Program-made: the position numbers and the translations under genes
In this document: piece after piece, positions 36,189 to 46,694 of the stretch
Numbering within the stretch: position 1 is the first letter of the stretch
How the letters are laid out: each line of letters opens with the position of its first letter
NCBI GenBank assembly: GCA_022750295.1
Contig: JAKIVZ010000009.1
Location: 1-64,000 of the forward strand
DNA length: 64,000 bases
Direction: 5' to 3'
Origin: Candidatus Lutacidiplasma silvani
GTDB lineage: Archaea; Thermoplasmatota; Thermoplasmata; Lutacidiplasmatales; UBA184
The notes under the pieces: generated by a model
What the model was told of the DNA's origin: nothing
What the model saw: the letters and a program-made list of their open reading frames with translations, nothing else
Databases searched by the model: none

Positions 36189-38477
36189 ATGCAGTGGACG
36201 GCGGGTCACCTTTGGTCGCTCCTTCTCCGATACCTCGATGTCGCGAACCGGGGAGTCGCGTCCTCGTGGACCGGCTCGTGGCCGTCGTTCTCGCTCGCCG
36301 CGGCTACGATCCTGACGATCGGGGGCATCCTCCTCGTTTTCGTCGGGTGGGCGACGCTGCCGCGGAAGACCGAGCGCCGGTCGCAGTGGTTCCGGAGCCC
36401 CGGCATGACGGCGTTCGGTCGAGTTCTCCTTGGCGTGGCGATGGGGTCCGTGGCGATGGCGTTTGGCACGTATGCCCTCGACCGGATCACCCTCGCGACG
36501 ATCTTTGACCTGCGGTCGCGGCTCCCGCCCATCGTCCCTCCGGGCGGGACGACGTATTCCGGGGCCGCCGGCACTTCCCTCGCCCCTCTCTTGGGAAGCC
36601 TCAACGGCGTCGTCCATGAATTCGCTCACCTATGGGTCGCCTACCACGTCAACCCGTTCGCGCTCCTCGTGGTGATCGTCCTCGGGGCGTTCGTCGGATG
36701 GATGAGCAGCTCGTCCCGGTGGGCGCTCTCGGGGATCGCGACCTGGCTCGGCCTCCTGATGGTGGCCGTCGGTTTGTTCGGCTACTCGATCCTCATCGTC
36801 GTCGAGGCGCCGGACGCCCTCGCGCGGGTCCTTGGGCTCGTCCTTCTGGTCGTGGAGTCGTCCGGGTTCGTGCTGTTCCTGACCTATCAGTTCTACACGA
36901 TCGAGTACATCGCGGGCAGCCGACTCGACCCCCCGCCGGCCCCGGCGCCCGGCGTCGACCGGCCCTGGCCGTTCGTGGCGGTCCAGGTCGCCTCGTTCAA
37001 CGAGCCGTCGGACGTCGTCGAGCGGTGTCTCCGATCGATTCTGGCCCTCGACTATCCGAAGGACCGACTCCTCGTCCAGCTCCTCGACGACTCCACCGAG
37101 ACCGCCGGGGTCGAGGCCCTCCAGACGTTCTGCGCCGCGAACGGGATCGAGTTCCGGCACCGGACGCACCGGCGGGGATTCAAGGGGGGCGCCCTCAACG
37201 ACGGCCTTCGGGCCCTGCCCAAGGACGTGAAACTGATCGCGATCGTCGACTCCGACTACGTCGTCGACCCCCAATTCCTCCAGGTCGCCGTCGGCCCCTT
37301 CTGGTCGGGGGCGGTGGGGTTCGTCCAGACGCCCCAGGCGTACCGGAACGCGCAGCCCGGCTCGTTCGCCCGCTGGTACGCCCTTGCGGACGCGTACTTC
37401 TACCGGGTCGTCCAACCGGTTCGCGCCCGTGCCCGGTCGTTGATTTTCTGCGGGACGATGGGGGTCGTTTCCCGGGGTGCGATCGAGGGCGCGGGCGGAT
37501 GGTCCGAGACGTGCGTCACGGAAGACGCCGAACTCTCGATCCGCCTCATCGCTCGGGGGTGGCAAGGAGTGTACATCGACCGGACCCTCGGATGGGGGCT
37601 CGCCCCGACCACGATGGCGGCGACGCGATCCCAGCATCGTCGGTGGGCCAACGGCGGCTGGCAGATGCTCGGGATGAACCGGGACAAGTTGCACCCCACC
37701 CACATGAGCCAGCGGCAGCGGCTCGACTTCGCCCTCAGCCGCGTGTTCTGGGTCGACGGGCTGTTCCTGATCGCGGTGACGTTCGCCCTGGCCGGCGTGG
37801 TCGTCGCCTCGTGGACGGGCGTGTACCTCTCGATCCGTACCCTGTCGGCCTTGGCGCTGGTCTCGGCGGCTCCGCTCTTGCTCCTCCTCGACGGTCTCCT
37901 GAAGATCCGGGTCGCCCTCCGCTCCACGACGAAGGTGAGCTACTCCGACGTCGTCGGGGTCCTCGGATTCTGGTACGCGATCAAACTGAACGACCTGTGG
38001 GCCGCCCTCGGCGCGGCGTTCGGCTCCCGGCCGGGCTTCGTTCGCACGCCGAAGGCCCGGACGCTCCGGCCGTCGCGGGCCGCGGCGCTCGCCGGCTCGC
38101 TCCGGGGCTCGGCGTTCGAGACCACGGTCGCGCTCGGACTGTTCGGCATCATCGGGTTCAGTCTCTACCGCTGGCGGTCGGTCCCCGGAGTCAACCTCAC
38201 CCTCCCGGGAGCGATCCTGCTGGTCTGGCTCGGATACTACGCGCTGGCCTTCGCGGCGGCGCCGATCTTCGACTACACGTCCCGGTCCACGCCCGAACCG
38301 CCGGAGGCCGCACCGGGCGCCCCCCGCGTGGCTCCCCGCGCTTCGCGTTCCTCGGTCTCGGCCCCATCCGCGAGCCAGACCGGCCCCCCCACGACGACAG
38401 CACGGACGGCCCCGCCCGCGCCCCGGGACGGACCTGCCCAACGTCCCGAGGGGTTCTCCTCGACGCCTCGCGGCTAG
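36189..38477 (+). CDS. Cellulose-synthase-like membrane glycosyltransferase (GT2)
   Basis: A 762-aa membrane processive glycosyltransferase. About six helices precede the GT-A domain (~250-500). Catalytic motifs are LLDDSTE (D300/D301), DSDY (D354/D356), TEDAEL (D446) and QHRRW (482-486), the full set for BcsA/hyaluronan-synthase-type enzymes. Further membrane helices follow ([60 protein letters not shown]), and a Pro-rich cytoplasmic tail ends the protein. It would make and export a beta-linked polysaccharide. The extra N-terminal helices ([13 protein letters not shown]) carry His residues; their role is unknown. No BcsB or PilZ domain is seen. Confidence 0.88.
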   Translation: MQWTAGHLWSLLLRYLDVANRGVASSWTGSWPSFSLAAATILTIGGILLVFVGWATLPRKTERRSQWFRSPGMTAFGRVLLGVAMGSVAMAFGTYALDRITLATIFDLRSRLPPIVPPGGTTYSGAAGTSLAPLLGSLNGVVHEFAHLWVAYHVNPFALLVVIVLGAFVGWMSSSSRWALSGIATWLGLLMVAVGLFGYSILIVVEAPDALARVLGLVLLVVESSGFVLFLTYQFYTIEYIAGSRLDPPPAPAPGVDRPWPFVAVQVASFNEPSDVVERCLRSILALDYPKDRLLVQLLDDSTETAGVEALQTFCAANGIEFRHRTHRRGFKGGALNDGLRALPKDVKLIAIVDSDYVVDPQFLQVAVGPFWSGAVGFVQTPQAYRNAQPGSFARWYALADAYFYRVVQPVRARARSLIFCGTMGVVSRGAIEGAGGWSETCVTEDAELSIRLIARGWQGVYIDRTLGWGLAPTTMAATRSQHRRWANGGWQMLGMNRDKLHPTHMSQRQRLDFALSRVFWVDGLFLIAVTFALAGVVVASWTGVYLSIRTLSALALVSAAPLLLLLDGLLKIRVALRSTTKVSYSDVVGVLGFWYAIKLNDLWAALGAAFGSRPGFVRTPKARTLRPSRAAALAGSLRGSAFETTVALGLFGIIGFSLYRWRSVPGVNLTLPGAILLVWLGYYALAFAAAPIFDYTSRSTPEPPEAAPGAPRVAPRASRSSVSAPSASQTGPPTTTARTAPPAPRDGPAQRPEGFSSTPRG

Positions 38478-38626
38478 CCCTCCCGAACGCGGCGCAACGT
38501 CCCCTCCCGTCCGGAGCGTCCGCCCCGCCGCGGGACGGCCGCCGTCGGCGTGTCGTGCCCCACGTGCCCACGCGCTTTCCAGTCCGAAACTCGTACGTTA
38601 AGCGACCCGCGAAAGTGGGCGTCGCC

Positions 38627-39088
38627 ATGGCGGAGAAGAAGCGCCCGTCCAAGGCGGCACGGAGCGCATCGAGCGGATTCACCGAGGAAGAACGCGCGGC
38701 CGCCCGCGAGCGGATCCGGGAGCTCCGGGCACGGCGTCCCGGCACGAAGCCGGACGGGGAGAGCGACGTGCTCGCCAAGATCGCCGAGATGGACGCGTCC
38801 AATCGGGCGATGGCCAAGCGGCTCCATGCCCTCGTTCGCGCGAACGCCCCCGAACTCTCCCCGAAGACGTGGTACGGGATGCCGGCGTATGCCCGGGACG
38901 ACCAGATCGTCTGCTTCTTCCGAAGCTCTCAGAAATTCAAGGAGCGGTACGCGACGCTGGGGTTCAGCGATGAGGCGAACCTCGACGAGGGCCAGATGTG
39001 GCCGACCTCCTTCGCGCTCACCGGACTTACGGCCCGAGATGAGGCGCGGATCGCGACGCTCCTCAAGCTCGCGGCACGTCGGACGTAA
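38627..39088 (+). CDS. DUF1801-like (YdhG-type) protein
   Basis: A 153-aa protein with an Ala/Lys-rich N-terminal tail and [20 protein letters not shown] helix, then the DUF1801 core: [35 protein letters not shown]-like strand [21 protein letters not shown] and C-terminal helix [13 protein letters not shown]. Function of the family is unknown. The start is ATG 38627; GTTAAG 27 nt upstream is a suitable TATA box. The 818-aa track ORF before it is a shadow of the glycosyltransferase. Confidence 0.8.
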   Translation: MAEKKRPSKAARSASSGFTEEERAAARERIRELRARRPGTKPDGESDVLAKIAEMDASNRAMAKRLHALVRANAPELSPKTWYGMPAYARDDQIVCFFRSSQKFKERYATLGFSDEANLDEGQMWPTSFALTGLTARDEARIATLLKLAARRT

Positions 39089-39245
39089 CGGACGAGACCC
39101 CGCCCCGTTTCGGGAGGCCACGTGGCCCGAGCCCGCCGGGTGCGGCCCACGGGCGCACGAACTCCGGTCAACCGCGGTCGAGGCCCGAAGGGAAACCGGT
39201 GTTCGAGGCCGAGACGATCCGGACCCGAAGGGCCCGGGCCGAACG

Positions 39246-40592
39246 TTAGGGGCGGGGAGCCGAATCGTCCGGGCCGGTCGGCCGGGAATCCCCGGCCGCC
39301 GCGTCGTGATTCGGGGGCCCGCCGCTTCGCACCCCCGGGGAGCGGGCCCAAATGTCCCGGTACACCGCTTCTCCCCGCTCCGTGAACCGGTAGACCCGGA
39401 GTCGTCGGGGTTGGCCCGAAACATGCCGGACGTCGTGGACCAGAACCCCGGCCGCCACGAGGCGGCGCAACACGTTCGTCACGGAATTCTGACCGATCCC
39501 GAGGCTGGCGGCGATGCCGCCTTGCGTGAGGCCGTTGGGGCCGACGTCGTCGGGAGCCAGTCGTCCCTGCGAACCAATGTGGAGGATGACCCTCTGCGTG
39601 AGCTGCAGTCGACCCGCATCGGCCGCTCGCCCTCGGCGCCCCGACGGCGGCCCGACGGGTTCGGTGCTGGCGGGGCCGGCGGCCACGGGAGCTCCATCGG
39701 GCGCGCCGGAACGTTCCGCGGAGAGGGAAGCGGGAGGCGTGGATGAGACGCCGTTCGGAGGTAGGCGCCCCGAGCCGCCCGGATCGACCCCGGCTGGCAC
39801 CGGACCTCGGACGCCCCACCCGAACCGGGCGACGAGCGAGACCGCCACGAGCGCGATCCCGGCGCCGGCAAGGGCGGCGATCGCGAGCACGACCCACCCC
39901 CCGAACACCGAGGCGGCCGCGGTCGACGGAGCCCGAACCGGCACGGGTACGGAACCGACGGCCCAGTGGCCCGCCGAGTCGGTGACGTTCACCCTCGCGG
40001 TGAACGTTCCGGCATGCGAGTACGTGTAATTGACCGGGACGCCCGAGCCGACGCCGCCGTCGCCGAACGCCCAGAACACGCTGACGTAGGTCCCGCTCCC
40101 GCCGGAGATGCTCGCCGAGAACGTGACGGTGAGAGGGACCGACCCCGAGGTCGGGGTCGCCGCGACGGTCACCACGAGCGGTCCCGGGGTCGTGATGACC
40201 GTCACGTTCCCGGTCGCGTTGCACGCCGGCTCGACGACCGTGACCGTTGCGTCGAACGACCCCGGCTCGGCGTACCGATGGAGCGGGTCGGACGCGCCGG
40301 GGGCGGAACTATTCCAGTAGCTTCCGTCCCCGAACGCCCAGTCGTACGCGGAGGGCGTCCCCGAAGTGGGGGTCGCATTCAGCTTCACTTCGAGCGGCGC
40401 GGTGCCGGTGGCCGGCGTCGCCGAGACCCCGACGGTGAATCCACAGGCGTCGGTGTGGGCCGCACTCCCGCCGGGGAGGTTTGCGAGAACGACGACGGCG
40501 AGGGCGATCGTCGCGACGCCGAGAGCGCCCCGTCGGGACGGCCCGGCCGGCCTGGGACGGACGACGGTCGAGCGAAGGGGGCGAGGAGTCAC
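39246..40592 (-). CDS. PKD-domain membrane protein with C-terminal winged helix
   Basis: The gene starts at GTG 40592, overlapping the previous stop (GTGA). The 448-aa protein has an N-terminal membrane segment (ALGVATIALAVVVLANL), two PKD domains outside (about 40-120, YDWAFGDGSYWN, and 125-205, VFWAFGDGGVG), a membrane helix (WVVLAIAALAGAGIALVAVSLV) and a cytoplasmic part. Near the end is a winged helix (LTQRVILHIGSQGRLAP, LTQGGIAASLGIGQNSVTNVLRRLVAAGVL, RRLRVYRFTERG) of the MarR/IclR-like type. This looks like a one-component, membrane-tethered regulator sensing an external polymer or glycan. Third gene of the operon. Confidence 0.8.
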   Translation of the reverse strand: MTPRPLRSTVVRPRPAGPSRRGALGVATIALAVVVLANLPGGSAAHTDACGFTVGVSATPATGTAPLEVKLNATPTSGTPSAYDWAFGDGSYWNSSAPGASDPLHRYAEPGSFDATVTVVEPACNATGNVTVITTPGPLVVTVAATPTSGSVPLTVTFSASISGGSGTYVSVFWAFGDGGVGSGVPVNYTYSHAGTFTARVNVTDSAGHWAVGSVPVPVRAPSTAAASVFGGWVVLAIAALAGAGIALVAVSLVARFGWGVRGPVPAGVDPGGSGRLPPNGVSSTPPASLSAERSGAPDGAPVAAGPASTEPVGPPSGRRGRAADAGRLQLTQRVILHIGSQGRLAPDDVGPNGLTQGGIAASLGIGQNSVTNVLRRLVAAGVLVHDVRHVSGQPRRLRVYRFTERGEAVYRDIWARSPGVRSGGPPNHDAAAGDSRPTGPDDSAPRP

Positions 40593-41560
40593 GGGGCCGG
40601 TTGCCGGGGCGGGCGACCCCGCGGGTCGCGCTCGAGCTCGGCGATCAACGCGTTGCCTTCCTTTCGGAGTCGACGTGTCTGCAGGAGTCGCACGAGGAGC
40701 CCGACCGCGATGGCGGCCACCGCGAACGTCGCCCCCAGTTCGATCCACGACGGGCCGCCGGAGGTTCCCGGGAGCCCCGGGCCGCGCGCCGGCGGCGCGG
40801 CGACCGTGATCGGACCGAGGACCTGGGTGGTCCGGTGCCCGGCCCCATCGGTGACGGTGAGGGTCGGCGTGAACGTTCCCGCGGCCTGGTACACGTGGAC
40901 GACCGGGACCCCCGGCAGCTCGGATCCGGAACTCCCATCGCCGAACGCCCACTGCAGGGTAATCGGCGGGGTGCCACCGGCCACGCTTTCGTTGAACGTG
41001 ACGGAGAGGGGGGCCGTGCCGGAGGTGGTCCGCTCGTACGCCGTGGCCGAGAGCGACGATTGGGGTGTCACGACGATCAAGGCCGTCGAGCCTTCGCCGG
41101 CGCCCCGACTATCGGTGACGACCCCGGTGACGCTGTAGTTCCCGGGCGTGCGATAGAGCTGCTGGAAGTAGCGAGCCGACGTCCCGTTCCACTCGGACGC
41201 GCCGACTCCGCAATCTGGGGCCGGAGTCTGGTGGTCGACGGTCCCGAAGCACACGGAGAGATGGTACGGCGCTTCCCCCCCCGCGACGGCGACGCTGAGA
41301 TTCACGAGGAGCGGGGCGCTGCCGGATTCCGGGCTCGGGACAAGGGTCAGGACGGGGGCGTCGGTCGCCGACCGGAGTTCGCTGGACTCGGGCGACCCGG
41401 GGGCGGTCGGTGCGGCGATCGGGGCCGCGGCCAGGAGGAAGAGGAGGGTCACGGCCAGCAACCTGGCCGCGAGCCACGGAAGGGGTTGTGGGATTCGGGC
41501 GTCGGATCCGAGGCCCCACACGGGGCGCCGCGGCTGGGGTCCGCCTCCCGCGGGGGACAT
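40589..41560 (-). CDS. PKD-domain surface membrane protein
   Basis: A 323-aa protein from MSPAGGGP; the track start is inside the previous gene and is not used. A membrane segment (LAARLLAVTLLFLLAAAPIA) leads to Ig/PKD-like domains (PLLVNLSVAVAGGEAPYHLSV, LQWAFGDGSSGSELPG) with one Cys pair (SVCFG and APDCG), followed by a membrane helix (WIELGATFAVAAIAVGLLVRLL) and a short basic cytoplasmic tail. It lies 10 bp after the sequon-rich gene and overlaps the PKD-winged-helix gene, so all three are one transcript. It may be a partner or ligand-binding subunit of the regulator. Confidence 0.75.
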   Translation of the reverse strand: MSPAGGGPQPRRPVWGLGSDARIPQPLPWLAARLLAVTLLFLLAAAPIAAPTAPGSPESSELRSATDAPVLTLVPSPESGSAPLLVNLSVAVAGGEAPYHLSVCFGTVDHQTPAPDCGVGASEWNGTSARYFQQLYRTPGNYSVTGVVTDSRGAGEGSTALIVVTPQSSLSATAYERTTSGTAPLSVTFNESVAGGTPPITLQWAFGDGSSGSELPGVPVVHVYQAAGTFTPTLTVTDGAGHRTTQVLGPITVAAPPARGPGLPGTSGGPSWIELGATFAVAAIAVGLLVRLLQTRRLRKEGNALIAELERDPRGRPPRQPAP

Positions 41561-41570
41561 CGGAGCGCCC

Positions 41571-43226
41571 TCAGGCCTCGCCGCGCGTTCCCGACCTTCG
41601 GGGCGCGAGGACCCGTCGGCGGCCGAGGAAGAATCCCGCGGTCGCCCCCACGATGGCTCCCACGACGGCAGCCGCGACGACCAACCCCTCGGCATCCCTC
41701 GTCCCGAGCGCGCCGGACGCGGGACCGTGACCGGCGATCGGGGTGAGTCCCGAAGAATTGCCGGTTCCGTTCCCCGAGCCGTTGCCGGATCCGTTCCCGC
41801 CGGTCCCGTTGGTCCCCGAAACGTACAGCCAGACGCTCCCGTAGCCGACCAGCACCGAGCCCCACGTCGAGGTCGTGTTGTAGACGAACGCCGTCGCCGG
41901 GAACCATCCGGAGTTCGCGTAGGTGACCGAGACCATCAGCCCGCTTGGCGAACCCGTCGCGTTGCTCCCGGGGAGGCTCCACGTCACCGCGAACGGGGCG
42001 CTCCCGCCGTTGATGTACGCCGAGAGGGTGGTCGCCAACGGAGCGTTCCCCGTGACGGGGGACGCACCGACCGTCACGGAGACCGACGACGGGAAGCTCC
42101 CGGAGGTGTTGGAGCCGCCACCGAGGAATGCGACCACGAGCGGAGTCTGCACGTTGGCGGCGAGCGGCCAGGGACCAACGACCTGCACGGTCACCGTGTA
42201 ATTCCCGGGGGTGGTGTAGAGGTCGCCCGCCGAGAAGACGCCCGAAGTTCCGTTCCAGGCGACGGAGCCGTTCCACGCGGAGTTCCCGAACGAGACGAAG
42301 GCGTACTGCGGTTGAGCGACCGCGGTCACGGTCGCGTTCAGCTCCGCCGAGGCGTTCTGCGAGGTGGGGAAGAGCCGGAGGGTCGCGTTCACGGCGAGCG
42401 AGCCGTCCCAGGCGAGCATCTGGATCACCGTGGAGTTGGGTCCCAGCTGGAGGACCGTCACGGTCGAACCGGCGCTGGTGTTTCCGGTGCCGTTCCCGCC
42501 GGATCCGTTCCCGGAGGAGTTGGCGAACGCGATGGGCAGGGTGGCGTTCACCATCGCCGAAACGCTCCCTTCCGTGACGCGGATCGCCACCGTGCAGTTC
42601 CCTTGGCTGGAGATCGTCGTGGACGTCCCGAACGCCACCGCACCCGCGATCCAGTAGCTCTGGTTCCAGGCGGCCCCGTTGCCGAACCCGACCCAGGCCC
42701 GACTGGAATTGGTCGCGAGGTCGAACGTTCCCGAAACGTTGACCGAAGCCGAAGCCGAGCCGTCCCGGAGCACCGCCGTGGCATTGATGGCCAGGGCGCC
42801 GTTCCACCCGAGGAGCAGCACCGACTCGAACGTCGTGTTCTGAGCCAGGACCGTGACCTGAGAGCCGGAGCCCGAGATTCCGCCGGAGCCGTTTCCGCTC
42901 CCGTTCCCCGAGCCGGTGCCAGAGCCGTTCCCGGATCCGTTTCCCGACCCGGAGCCGTTGCCGGACACACCGCCGGACCCGGAGCTGTTGCCCGAACCGT
43001 TCCCGGAACTATTGCCGGCGGGGAGCAGCAGGGTCCGCGCGCCCCCGTCGTTTGCCCGCAGCGGGGAGAGCGGCGTGAGACCGACGGTCAGGGACGGGAC
43101 GAGTACCAAGACCCCAACGGCCAGGACCGCAAGGATCGCGCCCCAGCGACCCCGCGAGGACAGGGGGGCGGATTCGGACGGGTTCGTTCGACGCGGGCCG
43201 GTTCCGGGCGGCGGTCCGGGCTGCAT
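41571..43226 (-). CDS. Sequon-rich surface protein with duplicated modules
   Basis: A 551-aa protein. A membrane segment (GAILAVLAVGVLVLVPSLTVG) is followed by a low-complexity tract (residues 72-116) of G-N-G-S units with eight N-x-S sequons. Then come two homologous ~110-aa modules (FESVLLLGWNGALAINATA... and VIQMLAWDGSLAVNATLRL...) separated by a shorter GNGS linker, a PKD-like domain, another GNGS linker (near 520) and a C-terminal membrane helix (VVAAAVVGAIVGATAGFFLG). It must be a cell-surface glycoprotein. First gene of the operon; a TATA box CTTATAAG is 24 nt upstream. Confidence 0.75.
   Translation of the reverse strand: MQPGPPPGTGPRRTNPSESAPLSSRGRWGAILAVLAVGVLVLVPSLTVGLTPLSPLRANDGGARTLLLPAGNSSGNGSGNSSGSGGVSGNGSGSGNGSGNGSGTGSGNGSGNGSGGISGSGSQVTVLAQNTTFESVLLLGWNGALAINATAVLRDGSASASVNVSGTFDLATNSSRAWVGFGNGAAWNQSYWIAGAVAFGTSTTISSQGNCTVAIRVTEGSVSAMVNATLPIAFANSSGNGSGGNGTGNTSAGSTVTVLQLGPNSTVIQMLAWDGSLAVNATLRLFPTSQNASAELNATVTAVAQPQYAFVSFGNSAWNGSVAWNGTSGVFSAGDLYTTPGNYTVTVQVVGPWPLAANVQTPLVVAFLGGGSNTSGSFPSSVSVTVGASPVTGNAPLATTLSAYINGGSAPFAVTWSLPGSNATGSPSGLMVSVTYANSGWFPATAFVYNTTSTWGSVLVGYGSVWLYVSGTNGTGGNGSGNGSGNGTGNSSGLTPIAGHGPASGALGTRDAEGLVVAAAVVGAIVGATAGFFLGRRRVLAPRRSGTRGEA
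42879..43013 (-). repeat. GNGS sequon tandem tract
   Basis: DNA encodes eight N-x-S sequons in 45 residues (NSS, NGS, NSS, NGS...), with codons GGG/AAC/GGC/AGC-like blocks such as CCGTTCCCGGATCCGTTTCC repeated on the plus strand. Flanking shorter copies occur near 42500 and 41780. Likely expands and contracts by slippage. Confidence 0.7.
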
Positions 43227-43249
43227 GCGGGATTCGGGTGCGTCCGGGC

Positions 43250-43257
43250 CTTATAAG
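43250..43257 (-). promoter_or_regulatory. TATA box of the PKD operon
   Basis: CTTATAAG, a perfect palindrome, 24-31 nt upstream of ATG 43226. It fits a leaderless transcript for the surface-protein operon. Confidence 0.65.
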
Positions 43258-43452
43258 GGACGGTCAAAGATACGACGAAGAGACGACCGGCCGAGGCGTT
43301 TCTCCGTCGTTCCGGCCGAGACGAGCCCGCCCCGAAGGTCGCCGCGAACCGGAGCCATCGAACCGCGGACATCGGCCCCTTCCATCGAAGCTGGCTGAAG
43401 CCGTCTCGGGCATCGTCCCGCAACCTTTCAACCTTCGGCACGTAGCCGTGGC

Positions 43453-45144
43453 ATGGCCGACTCCGACGAGCGACGGGAACCGATCCGCGCCCCCCACGGA
43501 CCCTCGCTCGGCTGCCGAGGATGGAGCCAGGAAGGCGCGCTCCGGCTGCTGATGAACAATCTCGACCCCGACGTGGCGCGGGACCCGGCTCACCTGATCG
43601 TCTACGGGGGCCGGGGGAAGGCGGCCCGAAACTGGGCGGCCTACGACGCGATCGTCTCGACCCTCAAGGTTCTCGGGAACGAGGAGACCCTCCTCGTCCA
43701 ATCCGGAAAGCCCGTCGGCGTGTTTCCGACGCACGCCGAGGCCCCCCGGGTCTTGATCTCGAACGCGATGATGGTTCCCCACTGGGCGACCGACGCCGAG
43801 TTCTGGCCCCTCGAGGCGCGGGGGCTCACGATGTACGGCCAGATGACCGCCGGGAGCTGGATCTACATCGGGACCCAGGGGATCCTCCAAGGGACGTACG
43901 AAACGCTCGCCTCGCTCGCCCGGATCGAGTTCGGCCAACCGGACCTCGCGGGGAAGTGGATGCTGACGAGCGGTCTCGGCGAGATGGGGGGCGCCCAGCC
44001 GCTCGCGGTGACGATGCTGGGTGGGGCGGCGCTCATCGTCGACGTCGACCCCCGCGCGATCGGCCGACGGCTCGGGAACGGGTACCTCGACCGGGAAGCC
44101 GGCACGCTCGACGAGGCGCTCGCGCTCGTCCGGGGGGCGGCGGCCGAGCGCCGCCCCCTCTCGGTCGGCCTCCGGGCCAACGCGGCTGAGGTCTATCCCG
44201 AACTCGTCCGACGGGCCGTCGTCCCGGACATCGTATCCGATCAGACCGCGGCCCACGACATCGACGTCGGCTACATCCCGGTCGGGCTGACGCCCGAGAC
44301 CGCGTCGACGCTCCGAGCCTCGGACCACACCGCGTACCTGAGCGCGGTTCGAACGTCGATCGCGCTCGAAGCGCGGGCGATCCTCGAGCTCCGGCGCAAG
44401 GGGACGAAGGCGTTCGACTACGGGAACAACTTCCGGACCCAGGCGCGTGAGGCCGGGGTCGCCGACGCGTTCGAGATCCCGGGCTACGTGCCCGCGTACA
44501 TCCGACCCCTCTTCGCGGTCGGCAGCGGCCCGTTCCGGTGGGTCGCGCTCTCCGGGGACCCGGCCGACATCGCCCGCATCGACCGGATGGTCCTCTCCGA
44601 GTTTGCCGAACGGTCCGACCTTTGCCGTTGGATCCGGCTCGCGGCCGAGCGGGTCCACTACCAGGGGCTTCCGGCGCGGATCTGCTACATGGGGTACGGG
44701 GAGCGGGAGCGGTTCGGCCACTTGGTCAACGACCTCGTGCGTTCGGGCGCCTTGGCGGCTCCCATCGCGATCGGGCGGGACCACCACGACACGGGGAGCG
44801 TGGCGAGCCCGTACCGGGAGACGGAGCGGATGAAGGACGGCTCCGACGCGATCGCAGACTGGCCGATCTTGAACGCGCTCCTCAACGCGGTCTCCGGGGC
44901 GTCGTGGGTCTCGGTCCATCACGGGGGCGGGACGGGGATCGGAAATTCGATCCACGCCGGCCTCGTCATCGTGGCCGACGGGACGACGCAGACGGACCGT
45001 CGGATCGGCCGGGTCCTCCACAACGACCCCGGTCTGGGCGTGGCCCGCCACACCGACGCCGGGTACGAGAGCTCGCTCGCGGTGGCGAAGTCGGCCCGGT
45101 TCTGGATCCCGGGGACGACCGAACGGCCGACCGCCGGACGGTGA
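43453..45144 (+). CDS. hutU: Urocanate hydratase
   Basis: A 563-aa protein of normal length, matching urocanase end to end: [113 protein letters not shown] and [12 protein letters not shown]. The enzyme adds water across urocanate, using a tightly bound NAD+, in histidine breakdown to glutamate. The conserved Cys is C411 (ICYMGYGER). Other hut genes are not in the window. The start MADSDERRE is the first in-frame ATG. Confidence 0.97.
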   Translation: MADSDERREPIRAPHGPSLGCRGWSQEGALRLLMNNLDPDVARDPAHLIVYGGRGKAARNWAAYDAIVSTLKVLGNEETLLVQSGKPVGVFPTHAEAPRVLISNAMMVPHWATDAEFWPLEARGLTMYGQMTAGSWIYIGTQGILQGTYETLASLARIEFGQPDLAGKWMLTSGLGEMGGAQPLAVTMLGGAALIVDVDPRAIGRRLGNGYLDREAGTLDEALALVRGAAAERRPLSVGLRANAAEVYPELVRRAVVPDIVSDQTAAHDIDVGYIPVGLTPETASTLRASDHTAYLSAVRTSIALEARAILELRRKGTKAFDYGNNFRTQAREAGVADAFEIPGYVPAYIRPLFAVGSGPFRWVALSGDPADIARIDRMVLSEFAERSDLCRWIRLAAERVHYQGLPARICYMGYGERERFGHLVNDLVRSGALAAPIAIGRDHHDTGSVASPYRETERMKDGSDAIADWPILNALLNAVSGASWVSVHHGGGTGIGNSIHAGLVIVADGTTQTDRRIGRVLHNDPGLGVARHTDAGYESSLAVAKSARFWIPGTTERPTAGR

Positions 45145-45277
45145 GCCGGCCTTCGACTGCCATGGCGTAGCACACCGTCCCGCCCACCCCCTGCAGTCCG
45201 GGACGGGGGTTTATGTCGGAAACCCAGGGTCGATTCGTTCGGGACTCGCCAACACGCGGTCCCGAAGGAAGGAACGA

Positions 45278-46678
45278 ATGCAGCGGAACGGACGAACAAT
45301 GGGAACGTGGGCGACGCTCGGCGTGGTCGCGGCGATGGTGCTGGTGATCCCGGCCCTCGCGGCGACCGCCTCGGCCGCCCCCGCCGCCGCTGCCGGCCCG
45401 GCGACCGCCGCGAGCGCGTCGACGAGCCAGCAGTGGGCGTACGGCGGACAGAAATGGGTGAACATCTCGGCGCAGATCGGGAACGCGACGTACCAGTCGC
45501 ACGCGTTCTTCGGTTGGCAAGTGGTGTACACCGCGACCAACACGAGCGCGGGCACGGTCGAGCTGGAGGCGCAGCGCACGATGGGCGCGGACCTCTTCGC
45601 CCAGTACAACGGCTCGCGGATCGTCGGGAACCTCTCGGTGCAGGGCCATGAGTCCGAAACCGGGTTCGCGAACCTGAGCACGACCGCCCAGGTCTACGAG
45701 AACGGGTCCGCCGTCAGTGCGGTCGGGATCGACAACGCCTCCTCCCAGGGGGCCGCGAACCTGACCGAGTCGTACTCGCTGAGCGCCGGCGGCAAGACGG
45801 CGTCGGGTCACCTGGATGTCCAGGGGAACTCGCACAGCGCCGTCTCGTTCTCGCCGTCGTTCGGGCTCGTTCCGTGGAACGTGACCCCGGGCCAGTCGTG
45901 GAACTCGTCGGCGACCTACACCGCCGACGCCGCGTGGTCACTCGCCTACCAGTGGAGCAACACCGGCCTCTTCGGGTTCAACTCGAGCGGGTCTGGTAGC
46001 CCCAACGGCAGCGTCACCGGCACCGGCTCGGTCGCCCTCAGCGGCACCGACCTCGGCACGGTCACGCTCGCGAACGGCCGGACGGTCCCCGTGATCGCGA
46101 TTGCGCTCACCGGTCCGTTCGATGACGTGGACGGGTTCATCCTGGTGCCCCACGGCTTCGAGATCTTCGACGGCGGCGCCCACGCCTGGGGCTCGGGCGC
46201 CCTCGGGACCGAAGCCGTCGCCACCGACCGGCTCGACCTCGCCATCGACGCCCCGCACCACTCGATCGAGGTCGTCGCCTCGGCGACGAGCTATTCGGGC
46301 CAGGACAACACGCTCGCCTCGAGCGGGACCTTGACGACGGCGAACCAGGAGGCGGCTCCCGCCCCCTCGAGCGCGGTCGTCCAGGGCCAGCCCGAGTCGG
46401 TCGCGGACGCGCAGCACAACGCGGCGTGCCTCGCGGGCGGCTGCGGAAGCGGCGGCGCCAGCGGCGCGGCGAGCTCGATCCTGGTGGTCGGGCTGGTCGT
46501 CGGCCTGGTCGCGGTCTTGATCGTCGGGACGGTCGGCGTGGTCGAGTACCGCGCCTGGTCCCGGCGGAAGTCCGGCGGCCACCTCGTCGGCGGCTACAGC
46601 CAGCAGGTCACGTCCAGCCAGGGGCTCCCGCCCCCGCAGGGACCGACCCCTCCGAGCCCCCCGACCGGCGGAGCATAG
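45278..46678 (+). CDS. Secreted membrane-anchored protein, unknown
   Basis: A 466-aa protein starting MQRNGRTMG, with signal peptide (LGVVAAMVLVIPALAATASA), a large beta-rich extracellular part with many sequons (VNISAQIGNATYQSH, AASTTNTSAG-like), and a C-terminal helix (SSILVVGLVVGLVAVLIVGTVGVV) followed by a short basic tail. Near the anchor a Cys-rich loop (NAACLAGGCGSGGASG) may bind metal or form a disulfide. No family recognised. It converges with the Nudix gene across a hairpin. Confidence 0.65.
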   Translation: MQRNGRTMGTWATLGVVAAMVLVIPALAATASAAPAAAAGPATAASASTSQQWAYGGQKWVNISAQIGNATYQSHAFFGWQVVYTATNTSAGTVELEAQRTMGADLFAQYNGSRIVGNLSVQGHESETGFANLSTTAQVYENGSAVSAVGIDNASSQGAANLTESYSLSAGGKTASGHLDVQGNSHSAVSFSPSFGLVPWNVTPGQSWNSSATYTADAAWSLAYQWSNTGLFGFNSSGSGSPNGSVTGTGSVALSGTDLGTVTLANGRTVPVIAIALTGPFDDVDGFILVPHGFEIFDGGAHAWGSGALGTEAVATDRLDLAIDAPHHSIEVVASATSYSGQDNTLASSGTLTTANQEAAPAPSSAVVQGQPESVADAQHNAACLAGGCGSGGASGAASSILVVGLVVGLVAVLIVGTVGVVEYRAWSRRKSGGHLVGGYSQQVTSSQGLPPPQGPTPPSPPTGGA

Positions 46679-46694
46679 GAACGAGACGATAGGG

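Noticed and set aside
42879-43013. CRISPR-like array
   Set aside because: The repeats are in frame and code for GNGS units; there are no regular spacers and no cas genes.
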